Source of the DNA: Martensiomyces pterosporus
Taxonomy: Eukaryota; Kickxellomycota; Kickxellomycetes; Kickxellales; Kickxellaceae
Length of the DNA: 64,000 nucleotides
NCBI GenBank assembly: GCA_025201845.1
Contig: MU603939.1
Location: 19,996-83,995 of the forward strand
Reading direction: 5' to 3'
A program made the position numbers and the translations under genes. The notes under the pieces were generated by a model, which did not search any database, was not told the DNA's origin, and was given only the letters and a program-made list of their open reading frames with translations. Shown piece by piece: positions 1-9,833 of the stretch. Within the stretch, counting starts at the first letter, position 1. Each line of letters begins with the position of its first letter.

Positions 1-1066
1 ATGGGATCACGCGATGTGTATGCCTTGGGTGCCTGGGCCTCCAAGGCTCCAGCCCACGTGTATGCGACTTGGTAAACGGATTGGAGGGGCTTCCAAACCT
101 TGGGTTCCAAAAAAACACAACGACCAGCAGATACAGCGTGATCTATGATTGTGTGCGTGCATCTCTCCTTGTCCTCGTTTGCAGGGTGGCCAGTACTTCA
201 CAGTACACGAACAGCGAGCACAACGCAGGCACCATAGGTCCGCCATTATAGCTCCTGTGTGGGGAGGAGGAGCGTCGATTAGAGTGCACTCATTCAGCTG
301 TGGAGAAGCATTGGCTCCTGTTTAGGTGGGCCGAGACGTGCGGAATAGCAGTAGTAGTCCCCATTTTATCTTTCCTGGCGGACTAGTGTGAGGCCCTCGG
401 GAGCCGCGCCCATCAGGCGCGGAGCACTTACCCATTTGGAGCTCGATGGGGAAGGAGCGGCTCTGCTTGTTCGCGTCCCGATGTGCCTTTTCTGCTTGGT
501 TGGAGGCGGGATGCCTTGTCGTTCCAGCCCCCATTCTCCGCATGGGAGGCTACTCCATTCCCCTCTCCCTCCAATACGCCTCCATATCCGATACCCACAC
601 GGCACGCTCTTGCCCCTTGTTGCCAGGGATGGTAGCGGTAGCGCTCTTGCTCTATAAATACGCGAGATGGACTCATTTGACCTTGGTGGTGAACAAAGTG
701 CTGCTCCATTCCACCCCACTCTTCAGCCTCCTCCCAAAGCGCTCTTTTCTGCCATATACTCTTGCCCCTTTTATACTTTCCGCTCTGCCGGTGCCAGCGC
801 TTCTTATATTAAGGCCTAGTCCCTGACTTTCAGAAATAGCTGCAACCCACACTTCTCTCGCCTGGGAATAGCAGCAGATCCAAAAAGAAAGGCCAGGAAC
901 GCGTCGCACACCCATCTAGATTGCTCCAAGATAGCTGCAAAGGCATCCACGCCCGTGCATATCTTTTCTACGAATCTTGTATCCTCTATATCATATTCGC
1001 TCCATTCATCAAAACCCTCTCCTGCCGTTACCTGCACACCTACCTCAAGAAATAGCCACATAGAAA
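1..1066. promoter_or_regulatory. Upstream region of the phosphate transporter gene
   Basis: No convincing gene is seen in this stretch; the open frames in it are short, overlap on both strands and show no known motif. It contains a CACGTG palindrome at 55-60, the core of the site bound by Pho4/NUC-1 bHLH factors that induce phosphate transporters in ascomycetes. A TATAAATA-like box lies near 654-661, and AT-rich boxes lie near 770-810. A pyrimidine-rich leader follows up to the start codon at 1067. The link between the E-box and phosphate control is inference, because the box is about 1 kb from the gene and could belong to a neighbour outside the window. Confidence 0.35.
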
Positions 1067-2779
1067 ATGACCCCAACATCATATATCCACGAAATCGAGA
1101 CAGAAAAGCTGCCAGTCGCCGCAGGCAGCACCACTCACATCCCTGGGTCGTTGCCAGGCAAGCACCCCAATCTCAATGAGACCGATCACAAATTGCTGGA
1201 GCGCCAAATCGCGCTAGCCGAACTAGACCACAACACCAAGACCAACTGGGAGATGATCAAGAAGCTGACTGTCTGCGGCGTCGCCTTCCTCAACGACGCC
1301 TACGACATGTTTGCCATCAACATCGTCGCCATGATCCTCGGTTTCGTCTACTACCACGATGCTCCAGGCAGTGCCCAGAACACCGTTCCCAAGAAGTGGG
1401 ACACTCTGATCAAGATTGCTGTCCAGGTTGGATGTCTTCTGGGTCAGCTCGTCATGGGTCGTCTTGGCGACAAAATCGGTCGCACTACTGTGTATGCTGC
1501 CAGCTTGATGATTGCCATCATCACCACCATTGCCAGTGCGTTCTCGAACAGCATGGTGAAGGGCATCAATGTATTTGTGGTTCTCTTCATCTGGCGTGTG
1601 CTTCTTGGCTTTGGCATTGGCGGCGACTACCCGCTCACTGCCACCATTGTCTCTGAGTACGCAAACGTCCGCAATAGAGGAAAGCTGATGTCTGGGGTCT
1701 TTGCATTCCAGGGCTTCGGAAACGTCCTCGCCCCCATTGTTTCCATCATTGTCACCGCGATTTTCAAGAGCAGCATCGACGACGATGTCCTCAACCTCGA
1801 CTACGTCTGGCGCATCATCATAGGTGTCGGATGCATCCCTGGCGTATCCACGCTTTACTGGCGTCTGACCATGGAGGAGTCCGACCGCTTCCAGCGCCAA
1901 AGCGCCCAAGAGGAGGCAGCGGCCATTACTTCCGATGAAGACAGCCAGCGCGAAAAGCTGCTGACTAAAGATCGGGTCTACAAGGAAGACCGTGGCATCG
2001 AATCAGATATCGAAACACCCATTGAGCGGCCAATCCAGTCCACTATCCCTGACATCGGCTCGTCATCTATCAAACCGCGTCGCATAAAGACGTTTGGCAT
2101 GTACTTCAGCGAGTGGAGGCACCTCAAGGTGCTCCTGGGCACTTCCATCGCGTGGTTCGCCCTGGATGTTGCATTCTATGGAATCAACTTGAATAGCTCC
2201 ATCGTTATTGGCGCGATTGGGTTCGCTGGAGATATCCACAAGGACAAGCCATCGCACTTCATCATCCGCAACTGCTTGGGCAACATCATCATCAACCTCC
2301 TGGGTTCCGTCCCCGGATACTGGATCTCCGTGTTTACCATTGAGAAGCTGGGCCGTACAAAGATTCAGCTGATTGGGTTCACCGCCCTCACCATCCTGTA
2401 TATCATTCTGGGATTCGCCTACCACCAGATCTTGGACAAGTCGACTGCTGGCTTCATCGTCCTCTTTGCCCTTGCACAGCTGTTCCAGAACTTCGGTCCC
2501 AATGTCACGACCTTCGTCATCCCCGGCGAGGTCTTCCCTACCCGGTTCCGTTCCACTGCTCATGGTATCTCGGCTGCTGCTGGTAAGCTCGGTGCGATTG
2601 TTGCGCAGGGTGGCTTCATGCAGCTCAAGGACCGCGGAGGAAAAGATGCCTGGATCAACCATCTGCTCCAGATCTTCGCGCTCTTCATGCTCCTGGGTCT
2701 TCTCGTGTCGTTTTGGATTCCAGAGTCCAAAGGCAAGACACTCGAAGAAATCTGCGACGAGAGCGAGGAGTACTACTAG
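1067..2779 (+). CDS. PHO84: Inorganic phosphate transporter, Pho84-type MFS symporter
   Basis: This single-exon gene encodes a 570-residue plasma-membrane H+/phosphate symporter of the PHS family in the major facilitator superfamily. The sequence shows about twelve hydrophobic segments in two halves. The family signature GGDYPLTATIVSEYA lies near residue 185, and the MFS loop motif GRLGDKIGR follows the second membrane segment. A long charged cytoplasmic loop (about residues 280-345) separates the halves, as in yeast Pho84. The C-terminal half carries the PGEVFPTRFRSTAHG motif and the tail ends with PESKGKTLEEI. The start codon is the first ATG after the leader and gives the usual family length. 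High-affinity phosphate uptake is the expected role; affinity cannot be read from sequence. Confidence 0.95.
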   Translation: MTPTSYIHEIETEKLPVAAGSTTHIPGSLPGKHPNLNETDHKLLERQIALAELDHNTKTNWEMIKKLTVCGVAFLNDAYDMFAINIVAMILGFVYYHDAPGSAQNTVPKKWDTLIKIAVQVGCLLGQLVMGRLGDKIGRTTVYAASLMIAIITTIASAFSNSMVKGINVFVVLFIWRVLLGFGIGGDYPLTATIVSEYANVRNRGKLMSGVFAFQGFGNVLAPIVSIIVTAIFKSSIDDDVLNLDYVWRIIIGVGCIPGVSTLYWRLTMEESDRFQRQSAQEEAAAITSDEDSQREKLLTKDRVYKEDRGIESDIETPIERPIQSTIPDIGSSSIKPRRIKTFGMYFSEWRHLKVLLGTSIAWFALDVAFYGINLNSSIVIGAIGFAGDIHKDKPSHFIIRNCLGNIIINLLGSVPGYWISVFTIEKLGRTKIQLIGFTALTILYIILGFAYHQILDKSTAGFIVLFALAQLFQNFGPNVTTFVIPGEVFPTRFRSTAHGISAAAGKLGAIVAQGGFMQLKDRGGKDAWINHLLQIFALFMLLGLLVSFWIPESKGKTLEEICDESEEYY

Positions 2780-3565
2780 AACTTGGCGTGGGGACGCGCA
2801 TATGTCTATACAGCCCTTTCGTGCCACTTTGTTGTTATAGCTTGATTATCTCTTCACTCTTTATACATTCTATGGAATCGCGTATGCACACAATTACTCC
2901 GGGAGCTACTGTCCATTATCGTACAGAATCTTTGAGCCGCCCAAGCGCTACTCAGGAGTGGCGGCAGTTGAGTCCAGACTCGCACTGCTTGACGATTTCT
3001 TCCAGTACAGGCAGGCAGGCAGGCAGGCAGCGAATTCAAGCGATTCGTTGGCACAGCAGCCTGAGCACAATCGCCTGTCGCTCAAGACCATTGTTCTTGC
3101 CTATTGCCGTTGATGGTGTGGGGGTATCTAAAGTGACGGTGATCAACAAGCGATATGATATTCTGAATAGAAGCCCGCTCGCTCAACCTGCCAGCTACTC
3201 GCTTCTGCACGCAGCATTTGCAAAGCGGGTAATACCTAATCTGACAAGGGCCATGAGAGCTGCTGTAGCTGCAAAGCATGATGTTGCCATACCGCGTTCT
3301 TCTGTCTTTCTCTCTATCCACCATCAAGTTTCCCATTTTCCAGTATTCACAGTGCTCCTTCGTTGATGGGATTGCAGGTCCCCTCCAAGCGAATTGGTAG
3401 TCCCCGAAAATACATTGAAAGCCAGTCAGCAGCCTCATGTGGGTGCTAGGCCGTGCACAATCCGGGGCCAGAGACAGCAGAGAGTGCAGTCGCAATTACT
3501 AGTCACGATCCTGGAACGTATGTATTTATATTCGTGGTGTAAAAGGCGAGTCAGGTAAATGCACT
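2780..3565. other. Convergent intergenic spacer
   Basis: This spacer lies between the 3' ends of the phosphate transporter and the BCP1-like gene. It holds a short (GCAG)n tract at about 3007-3028. Its open frames overlap and show no recognisable domain. No RNA gene was recognised. Confidence 0.6.
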
Positions 3566-4504
3566 TCAAGGCGCCAATGCCGACTCCAAGCGATCAATGA
3601 GTGGTCTGATCTTGGATTTGTGGATGACCAAGCAGCGGCGCGAGGGAGCGATCCCGGTATCAGCAAACGAGTTCCTCGACTCTGCCACACGCTTCGACCG
3701 CGAGAACTTGTAGTCGAACTTGAGCTGGGCAAACTCCTCAACAAACTCGTCCTCTGCATGCAAAAATGCATCAATCGATCCAGCAGCATCCTTTCCCTGC
3801 TTGCGCGCACGGTAGTTCCTTGACGATCCGGCCTCGTCATCTTCGTCATCCTCATCCACTGCCGCCACGTCCTTGTACATGGGGGCCATGAGCAGGTAGT
3901 ACTCGAACTTGTACGGCTCCTTGTCCTCAACCGCCCACTCCAGCTCCTCCATCAACATCTTGAGCATTGGCGCAACCACTTGCGGAGGCATGTTGACCAC
4001 TCGTTCGTTGAGTAGCAGACCCACGTCCTTCTCTTCGTTGTCCAAGATCTCGCTCAGTCTGCCCGAAACGCGAGCCTTTTCGGCCTTTTTCAAGAGGTAT
4101 GACTTGATCTGCTTTATCGCCTGCTTGTCCTTGTGCGTGTTCATGTTGAGCACGGTGAGGAATGCGTAGGGATCGTCATCGCCATCGACTTTGACGGTGG
4201 AGCCGATGGTGTTTTGCCCCAGGATCAGGTCGACCAACTCGCTGATGTTGAAGTCCTCCGCGTCGTCGCCAAAGGAGCTGATGAGCATCCGCTTCATCGC
4301 GTGGAAGTCGATCGGCTTGGGATCGAAGAACTCAAAGTCGATGTCCACCAGGTCCTTCTCGTCACCGCTGCTGCCTTCGGCGTCGGAGCTGTTGGCCTCG
4401 TTGTCGCTGTTGCTGCTGACGCTGTCGCTCTGTGGCTGCTTACCAGCGGAATGCGAGAGCTCAAGCTCGCCTTCCTCTTCTTCGTGCTGTCTTTTCTTTC
4501 CCAT
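3566..4504 (-). CDS. BCP1: BCP1/BCCIP family nuclear-export and ribosomal-protein chaperone
   Basis: The 312-residue product belongs to the BCCIP/Bcp1 family. Yeast Bcp1 is needed for nuclear export of the lipid kinase Mss4 and chaperones ribosomal protein Rpl23. The N-terminus is basic then acidic (a MGKKRQ start followed by E/S-rich stretches). The conserved core begins near residue 65 with FEFFDPKPIDFHAMKRML, followed by SELVDLIL and a G-x-TVKVDGDDDPYAFLTVLNM segment, all typical of the family. The C-terminus has the conserved hydrophobic strand CLVIHKSKI. I chose the ATG at 4504; the frame stays open upstream to about 4609 but contains no ATG there. It is single-exon and lies head to head with the Erj5-like gene, about 350 bp away. 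Confidence 0.9.
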   Translation of the reverse strand: MGKKRQHEEEEGELELSHSAGKQPQSDSVSSNSDNEANSSDAEGSSGDEKDLVDIDFEFFDPKPIDFHAMKRMLISSFGDDAEDFNISELVDLILGQNTIGSTVKVDGDDDPYAFLTVLNMNTHKDKQAIKQIKSYLLKKAEKARVSGRLSEILDNEEKDVGLLLNERVVNMPPQVVAPMLKMLMEELEWAVEDKEPYKFEYYLLMAPMYKDVAAVDEDDEDDEAGSSRNYRARKQGKDAAGSIDAFLHAEDEFVEEFAQLKFDYKFSRSKRVAESRNSFADTGIAPSRRCLVIHKSKIRPLIDRLESALAP

Positions 4505-4850
4505 TTTTTCTAGAGCTGCTGCTTGGTTCAACGGACGTGGGCGTGAGGAAATGTAGTAAATTGACCCAAGTGAAACAAGGAGTAGAGCAAAGGCGCCCAA
4601 GGCAGACAACTCAGCAGAGGCACAGAAAAAAAAATTGTGGGCAATAATCCACCAAAGGTGCTATAATTATCCATACTGTTTCGCCAGCTGAGGATGTGCC
4701 AGGCCACAGCTGACTGGCAGGAAAAACCACTCCTGCCTCCTTGCTTTCCTCACAGTCCAGCCCATTCCGCTTTTTTTTTTTTTCATCTGCGCTCTGTTGT
4801 TTTTAGAATTCGCAAGCAGTACAACCCGGATGAACTAGGCCGGAAAAACC

Positions 4851-5891
4851 ATGAGGCTGAATCCGTCAACTCTGCTGCTCCTGTGCAGCCTTCTCTTCAC
4901 GGCCGTGCTGGCGTGGGAGAAAATCGACCACGAAATCTTCGAGCTCTACGACGACATCAAGCGCAACGAGGCTACCACCGACTGGTACGAGCTCCTGGGC
5001 ATCGGCCCCAAGAGCAGCGTGGGTGAAATCAACTCGGCCTACCGCCAGCTGTCGAAAAAGTACCACCCCGACAAGCGCCGCAACAAGGATGTGGAGGTGA
5101 CCGAGGCCGAGGAGAAGAGATTCCAGAGAATCGGCCTAGTCGTGGCCATTCTGAGGGACAAGTACTCGCGCAAGCGGTATAACTTCTTTAGGAAGAACGG
5201 CGTGCCGACGTGGAGAGGCACAGGCTACCTTTACAGGAGGTGGAGACCTGGGTTTGGGACCGTGGTGGCTGGTCTGCTGGTGTTTGTCTCGGCGATGCAG
5301 TACTTGTTCCAGAAGCTGTCGTATTGGAGAGCACAGGAGAGGATTAAGATCCTGGAGGAGGAGCAGGCGAAGCTGGGCAGCAAGCTGAAGGTCAGGAGAG
5401 CGGACGAGCAAGGAACGAAGCAGGCTAACCGCAGAATGAGGAGGCAGCAGCAGCAGCAGCAGCAAAATGGATCTGGCAAGGGGTCGCCTACTAACACGGA
5501 TTATGAGGACTCGGGATTCGAGGGCGAGGACTTGGAACCTAGCCAGCTCAACACCGTCGGCGTTATCAACCCCTACTCGGTGAAGCCTGCGAGCATCAAG
5601 CGCGTTCTGATTGTCAGTCTCCCGCTGTGGGCTGTGACGTCGCTGCTGTCGGCTGTTGGTCTGTACAAGAAGCCTGAGGAAGCGGCGGAAGACGCTGACG
5701 TGGAGATTCCGGCGGAGACCACCGAGGACGGACGCACTGGCGCCGATCTTGTGAGGCTGGCAGCGGAGGGTGCTTTGGCTCAGGACGAGAAGAACGCCAG
5801 CTACAATAAGGATGCGGAGGCGAAGGCAAAGAAGGCGTCCGCTAAGGCAAAGAAGCTCGAGGCGCGCCGCCGTCGCACTCCAGTGGTCTAG
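4851..5891 (+). CDS. ERJ5: ER membrane J-domain protein, Erj5-like
   Basis: The product is a 346-residue DnaJ-family co-chaperone expected in the endoplasmic reticulum membrane. Residues 1-21 form a signal peptide. The J-domain spans about residues 43-110, with WYELLGI opening it and the catalytic HPD tripeptide at 72-74, which stimulates Hsp70 (Kar2/BiP) ATPase. A membrane segment lies near 135-154 and a second near 251-271, with a charged, Gln-rich stretch between them. The tail is Lys/Ala-rich and basic. This layout (signal, luminal J-domain, two membrane spans) matches fungal Erj5. The poly-Gln run near residues 199-205 is encoded by a CAG repeat. The start is the ATG that gives the signal peptide. 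Confidence 0.88.
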   Translation: MRLNPSTLLLLCSLLFTAVLAWEKIDHEIFELYDDIKRNEATTDWYELLGIGPKSSVGEINSAYRQLSKKYHPDKRRNKDVEVTEAEEKRFQRIGLVVAILRDKYSRKRYNFFRKNGVPTWRGTGYLYRRWRPGFGTVVAGLLVFVSAMQYLFQKLSYWRAQERIKILEEEQAKLGSKLKVRRADEQGTKQANRRMRRQQQQQQQNGSGKGSPTNTDYEDSGFEGEDLEPSQLNTVGVINPYSVKPASIKRVLIVSLPLWAVTSLLSAVGLYKKPEEAAEDADVEIPAETTEDGRTGADLVRLAAEGALAQDEKNASYNKDAEAKAKKASAKAKKLEARRRRTPVV

Positions 5892-6116
5892 CAGCTGTCC
5901 ACCCGCTCCATATTGCATGCATTTTTCTCATGCTTTTCATTTTACACCAGCCTCAACAAAGCAGGGCCTGGCCGCTTTTAAATAAAGGAGCCCGCTCACT
6001 GCTCTTTCTTCTCTCCACTTTGTCTCCAATTCAACTCCATTTTCTAGCCTGCCGCTTTTGTACTCTGTTTTGCTGCATCGTGTTTATCTCCAAGAGCAAA
6101 TATTGAAAACCGTCGA

Positions 6117-7994
6117 ATGCGCAGATCTGACAATGCTGCTGACGAGGCCAACGAGAGTTCAACCCCACAGAGGCTGCTCTTCGACCCCCTTACGGGCACA
6201 CACAGGCCCATAGAGAGCCCCCGCAGTGCACGCCAGAGCCGTGGTGCCTCGCACCGCAAGTCCCCTACACCAGCAAAGAAAGAGGCGAATGCAGAGGATG
6301 CGCGGCGAACACCACAGCCCAAGCGCACCGCCAGCACACCGCGTGCCGAAGCGCGCTCTCTATCGGATGCCCTGGACGATGGTGGGAGGAAGAAGGGCGG
6401 CAGCAGGAAAAAGAACCACAGACAAGCTAGTGAGAGGACACCAGTGGTGCCAAAGATCCTCCTTGTTCGTCCAGAGCGTGCAGTTGAGAAGGATCCTGGC
6501 GGACGGGCTCCTGGTAGCACGGTGCAGCTACTGTCTAGGCAGCAGCCACCCGGTGCCTCTCCGTCGCCGTCGCCGTCGCCCGTCGCTTCACCGCAGGTGC
6601 TGAAAACACAGCATGCCGACCGATCGGCGCCGTCTAGAGCCGCTGCGTTGCCTGCAGATCTTCACAGCGGCAGGGATTTGAGCGGTGCTAGACAGGGGGC
6701 TGAACGGGCGGTGCCTACTGGCAGGCTGCGGTTAATGTCGCCGTCGGGGAAACTGGACGTGCTGGCGGCGAGAAGAAGCCTGGGGACGCTGCAGCATCGC
6801 TTGTGTGTTAGCGCTCTGGGCCGAGCAGGGGTGGGCAAGTCGCTGCTGATGTCCAGGCTGGCTCACAAATACTCGTCTGAGCATATATTCAAATCAGCAT
6901 CGCCAGAAGCGACAAGTGGCGGGTGCGAGACTTTGGGCATCGACTTCTGTGTCACTGGCAGCCGCATTCTGCTCCTCGATACGCCACCCGTCTTCTCCCT
7001 GCAGGCGGCTGAGAGGTGGATGAAGCGGGGCGAGAGCGGAATGTCCAGACATGCGGCGTCTCGGCTGCGCGATCTGCAGCTTGTGTCGCTGCTGATGCAG
7101 ATTAGCGACATCTTGCTTGTTGTGGTGAATGTTAATGGGGATGCGGCGGCGCTAGCAGAGAAGAAGAAAGAGAAGGTGGGACTGGCCGAGCTGGGTGTTC
7201 TGGATAAGGGCATTGCAGGGCTGCTGGCTATGGCTGGCGCGCTTGCACCAGCTATCCCTGGCCTCGCTGCACCGTTCCAGCCACCAAAACCAGCAGCACC
7301 AGGCCATACCCAGGACCCAGTGGACCGCAGGGGGTGCCGCCTGCATATTGTGGTCAACGAGAGGCACAGTCTGCAAGGATCAGGAGCGCCTGGGCTGTTT
7401 GATGCCAAAGGAATTGCTGCTGCGTACGAGGAAGCTTCGGGGATCGCTGTGGCCGGTGTCTCCTTTGTTGCCAGCAATGACAGACATTCGGCCAAGGAGA
7501 CCCCCAAATTAAGTGTAGACAGCATCGTTGGCCGCTGGGCATCATCAGCACCACACTACCTGCCAATGTACCCGCCCTTGACAGCCACAGGCGGCGGCAA
7601 GGAGGCGGTGAAGTCGCTGCTGTCATGGGACTTACTGGATTCTCTGCGCAGGGAAAGGCTCGCCTGTATACATGACGGAGCCCACCATACCCATGCATGG
7701 TCGTTTGAGGAGTCCATGGAAAACCTGCGTGCCCGTGTGCTTTCCAGATATATTAGCAGTGCGGGGTGCTGGAAGGAAGACGGACAGGAGCAAGGCGCGT
7801 GGATGGCCAGGTGTGTGAGGGCTTGGGAGTCGATCCGTAGGTCCGACCAGCTGCAGGACATGGCGGCCACGCGTGGCGCTGACCTGGATCCCGGTCCCCG
7901 GACCACACCAACCACGGCATCGGTAGCAGACAAGTCGAGGAGGCGAGGCGGTGGTGGAGGCGGAGCGCGGCGACGCAATGTCGCTGCCAGGTAG
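6117..7994 (+). CDS. SMG9: SMG9-like nonsense-mediated decay factor
   Basis: The 625-residue product has a long basic, Ser/Pro/Arg-rich disordered N-terminus (about 1-215) and a GTPase-like domain. The P-loop is GRAGVGKS at residues 235-242. It is followed by GIDFCVTGSRILLLDTPPV, which matches the conserved GID...RxxLLDTQP segment of SMG8/SMG9 proteins. Further conserved points are the LLVVVNVNGD strand and the HIVVNER strand. In animals SMG9 forms a complex with SMG8 and the kinase SMG1 that phosphorylates UPF1 during nonsense-mediated decay. Saccharomyces has no SMG1/8/9, so this gene supports an early-diverging lineage. Family assignment is by motif and is fairly confident; membership of a SMG1 complex is inferred. 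Confidence 0.8.
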   Translation: MRRSDNAADEANESSTPQRLLFDPLTGTHRPIESPRSARQSRGASHRKSPTPAKKEANAEDARRTPQPKRTASTPRAEARSLSDALDDGGRKKGGSRKKNHRQASERTPVVPKILLVRPERAVEKDPGGRAPGSTVQLLSRQQPPGASPSPSPSPVASPQVLKTQHADRSAPSRAAALPADLHSGRDLSGARQGAERAVPTGRLRLMSPSGKLDVLAARRSLGTLQHRLCVSALGRAGVGKSLLMSRLAHKYSSEHIFKSASPEATSGGCETLGIDFCVTGSRILLLDTPPVFSLQAAERWMKRGESGMSRHAASRLRDLQLVSLLMQISDILLVVVNVNGDAAALAEKKKEKVGLAELGVLDKGIAGLLAMAGALAPAIPGLAAPFQPPKPAAPGHTQDPVDRRGCRLHIVVNERHSLQGSGAPGLFDAKGIAAAYEEASGIAVAGVSFVASNDRHSAKETPKLSVDSIVGRWASSAPHYLPMYPPLTATGGGKEAVKSLLSWDLLDSLRRERLACIHDGAHHTHAWSFEESMENLRARVLSRYISSAGCWKEDGQEQGAWMARCVRAWESIRRSDQLQDMAATRGADLDPGPRTTPTTASVADKSRRRGGGGGGARRRNVAAR

Positions 7995-8158
7995 CGGGGA
8001 TGATGACCTCATCACCCTGTGCCTTTTGTGGAAATATCCATAACGCTCAGCACAAAATGCGATGGGCCCAGATGGACGAAATGGCGCGGGCATGTCTGGC
8101 CAAAGAGTGCGCAGTGCATGCTTTCCTCCTCCCCATATTCTTGTGAACTACGTACAAC

Positions 8159-8677
8159 ATGAGCCAAAGGGGTAGTGTCGAGCAGCGGACAGGCTCTCAA
8201 AGTGGCAGCAGCGACAATAGTATAAACCACGAACACACAAGCGACGGCGGCAGTAGTGCGGATGGCGAGACCCAGGATGTAGAGGACGAGTTGATGTACG
8301 ACAAGCAGGCCGACACTGAAGACGCGGAATGGGTAAAGTCCCAGTACCCAGGCACCACGGACGCCATACTCTCATGCCCTCTATGCTTCACCCAGATTTG
8401 CTTCACTTGCCAGCACCACGTCAAGTATCCAGGCCAGTTCCGCGCACTCTCCGTCGAGCACTGCGAGGTCGACCAGGGGGAATGGTACACATTTGGCAAG
8501 CGCAGTATGCTAGAGGCCGTTGACGAGGCGGAGGTTGCCCGGAGGCGGCAAGCAGACGAAGATGCGTGGGAGGAGGACCTGTACCACCCGGTCAAATGTG
8601 CAGAATGCGGGACGAAAGTCGGCGTCATTGACAGCCAAAAGATGTACCACTTGTTCGGTGTACTGACCGACTCGTAA
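8159..8677 (+). CDS. EAPP-like zinc-binding protein
   Basis: The 172-residue product matches the E2F-associated phosphoprotein (EAPP) family. The N-terminal 45 residues are polar and acidic. From about residue 55 the conserved core begins: W near 58, then TDAILSCPLCFTQICFTCQHH with two CxxC pairs, then a tyrosine/phenylalanine-rich strand and a CEV segment. A final CAECGTKVGVID motif provides another CxxC. These cysteines probably bind zinc. Human EAPP binds E2F1 and affects its transcription; nothing is established for fungal members, so no fungal role is claimed. The gene is single-exon and lies 165 bp after the SMG9-like gene on the same strand. Confidence 0.8.
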   Translation: MSQRGSVEQRTGSQSGSSDNSINHEHTSDGGSSADGETQDVEDELMYDKQADTEDAEWVKSQYPGTTDAILSCPLCFTQICFTCQHHVKYPGQFRALSVEHCEVDQGEWYTFGKRSMLEAVDEAEVARRRQADEDAWEEDLYHPVKCAECGTKVGVIDSQKMYHLFGVLTDS

Positions 8678-9059
8678 ATGCTGAGAGCAAGCTGTACATG
8701 GGACACGGAGTGCTCGAGGGGATCGAGTTGTTATTCAGGAATAAGCAGCCAGGCAACTTGTAGAGAATATGAAAGAAAGAGTTGATAGAATAAAGAAGCG
8801 ACAAGAAAGATGTGTTGGAGAAAAGCGTGGAGTGGCTGGGCGTGGAGATGCGCGAAGTAGTGGGCTTTCATATGCAAGGGCACAATTGGAACTCCTTCCC
8901 AATTATCAGGCGCCATGTCATCGCACCGGGGGAGTATGGCCCAGTGTCCTTCCAGCGGTGCCATTTCCCAGAAAACCAAAGCCGGATGACACAGCAGATG
9001 ACCAACACGCTACCGCAAGCAAGCACGCACACGCCTCGCACCCTCAAACTGCCAGCAAC

Positions 9060-9833
9060 TCAGCAGCACCCGCCGTTCGACTGCTGGACATTCTGGGCCT
9101 GGGACAAATTGACCTGCTTCTTCTGCTGCTGCTGCTGGACGTTGGACGCACCCATCCTGTCCTTGATCTGCTTGGCCATGGTCAAGAAGGCCTGCTCGAC
9201 ATTCGTCGAGTCCTTCGCCGAGGTCTCCAAGAACGAGATGCTCAGGCCATCAGCAAACTCCTTCGCGGCCGTGTAATCGACCTGGCGTGCATCGGCCAAA
9301 TCGCACTTGTTGCCGACGAGCAGCTTATTGACGCCCTCAGAGGCATACCGGTCGATCTCCTGCAGCCACTGCTTAACATTTCCAAAGGTCTCGTTGTCTG
9401 TCACATCATACACCACGATGATTCCATGGGCGCCGCGGTAGTACGACGAGGTGATGGTGCGGAACCTCTCCTGGCCGGCAGTGTCCCAAATTTGCAGCTT
9501 CACAGTTTTGCCCTCAAGCTCGATTGTGCGGATTTTGAAATCCACGCCGATTGTCGAGATGTAGCTCTCGGTGTACGTGTCGTCGGCGAAGCGCAGCAAC
9601 AGGCATGACTTTCCAACTCCAGAGTCGCCAATAAGCAAGAGCTTGAAAAGGTAGTCGCTACAGACGAATAGAGGCAGTGGGGAATGCGGAATGGTGACGT
9701 GTTAGATGGGATGAGGGCGCTTTGCAAAGATGGCAAGCCTCCAATTTATTGCCCCTCACTCTTGAAAGCAAAAAAAAGGGAGGCGGAGAATGAAGTCTTG
9801 GCCCTAGATGTGCACTTACTATTCGGGATTCAT
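9060..9833 (-). CDS. YPT1: Rab1/Ypt1 small GTPase, two exons
   Basis: The coding sequence joins exon 1 (9820-9833, encoding MNPE plus two bases) to exon 2 (9060-9657) across a 162-nt intron with GTAAGT and CTGTAG ends. The spliced protein has 203 residues. It carries the P-loop GDSGVGKS, effector loop TIGVDF, WDTAGQE, NKCD and ETSAK guanine-binding motifs, and ends in a CC pair for double geranylgeranylation. The Rab1 class is clear from the N-terminal [18 protein letters not shown] and the [20 protein letters not shown] segment. Ypt1 controls ER-to-Golgi traffic and early autophagy. A 14-nt first exon is easily missed by gene finders, but the join restores the invariant N-terminus exactly. 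Confidence 0.96.

Noticed and set aside
4505..4609. Upstream in-frame extension of the BCP1-like gene with a hydrophobic stretch
   Set aside because: It contains no ATG, only a TTG, and family members start at the basic MGKK-like end.
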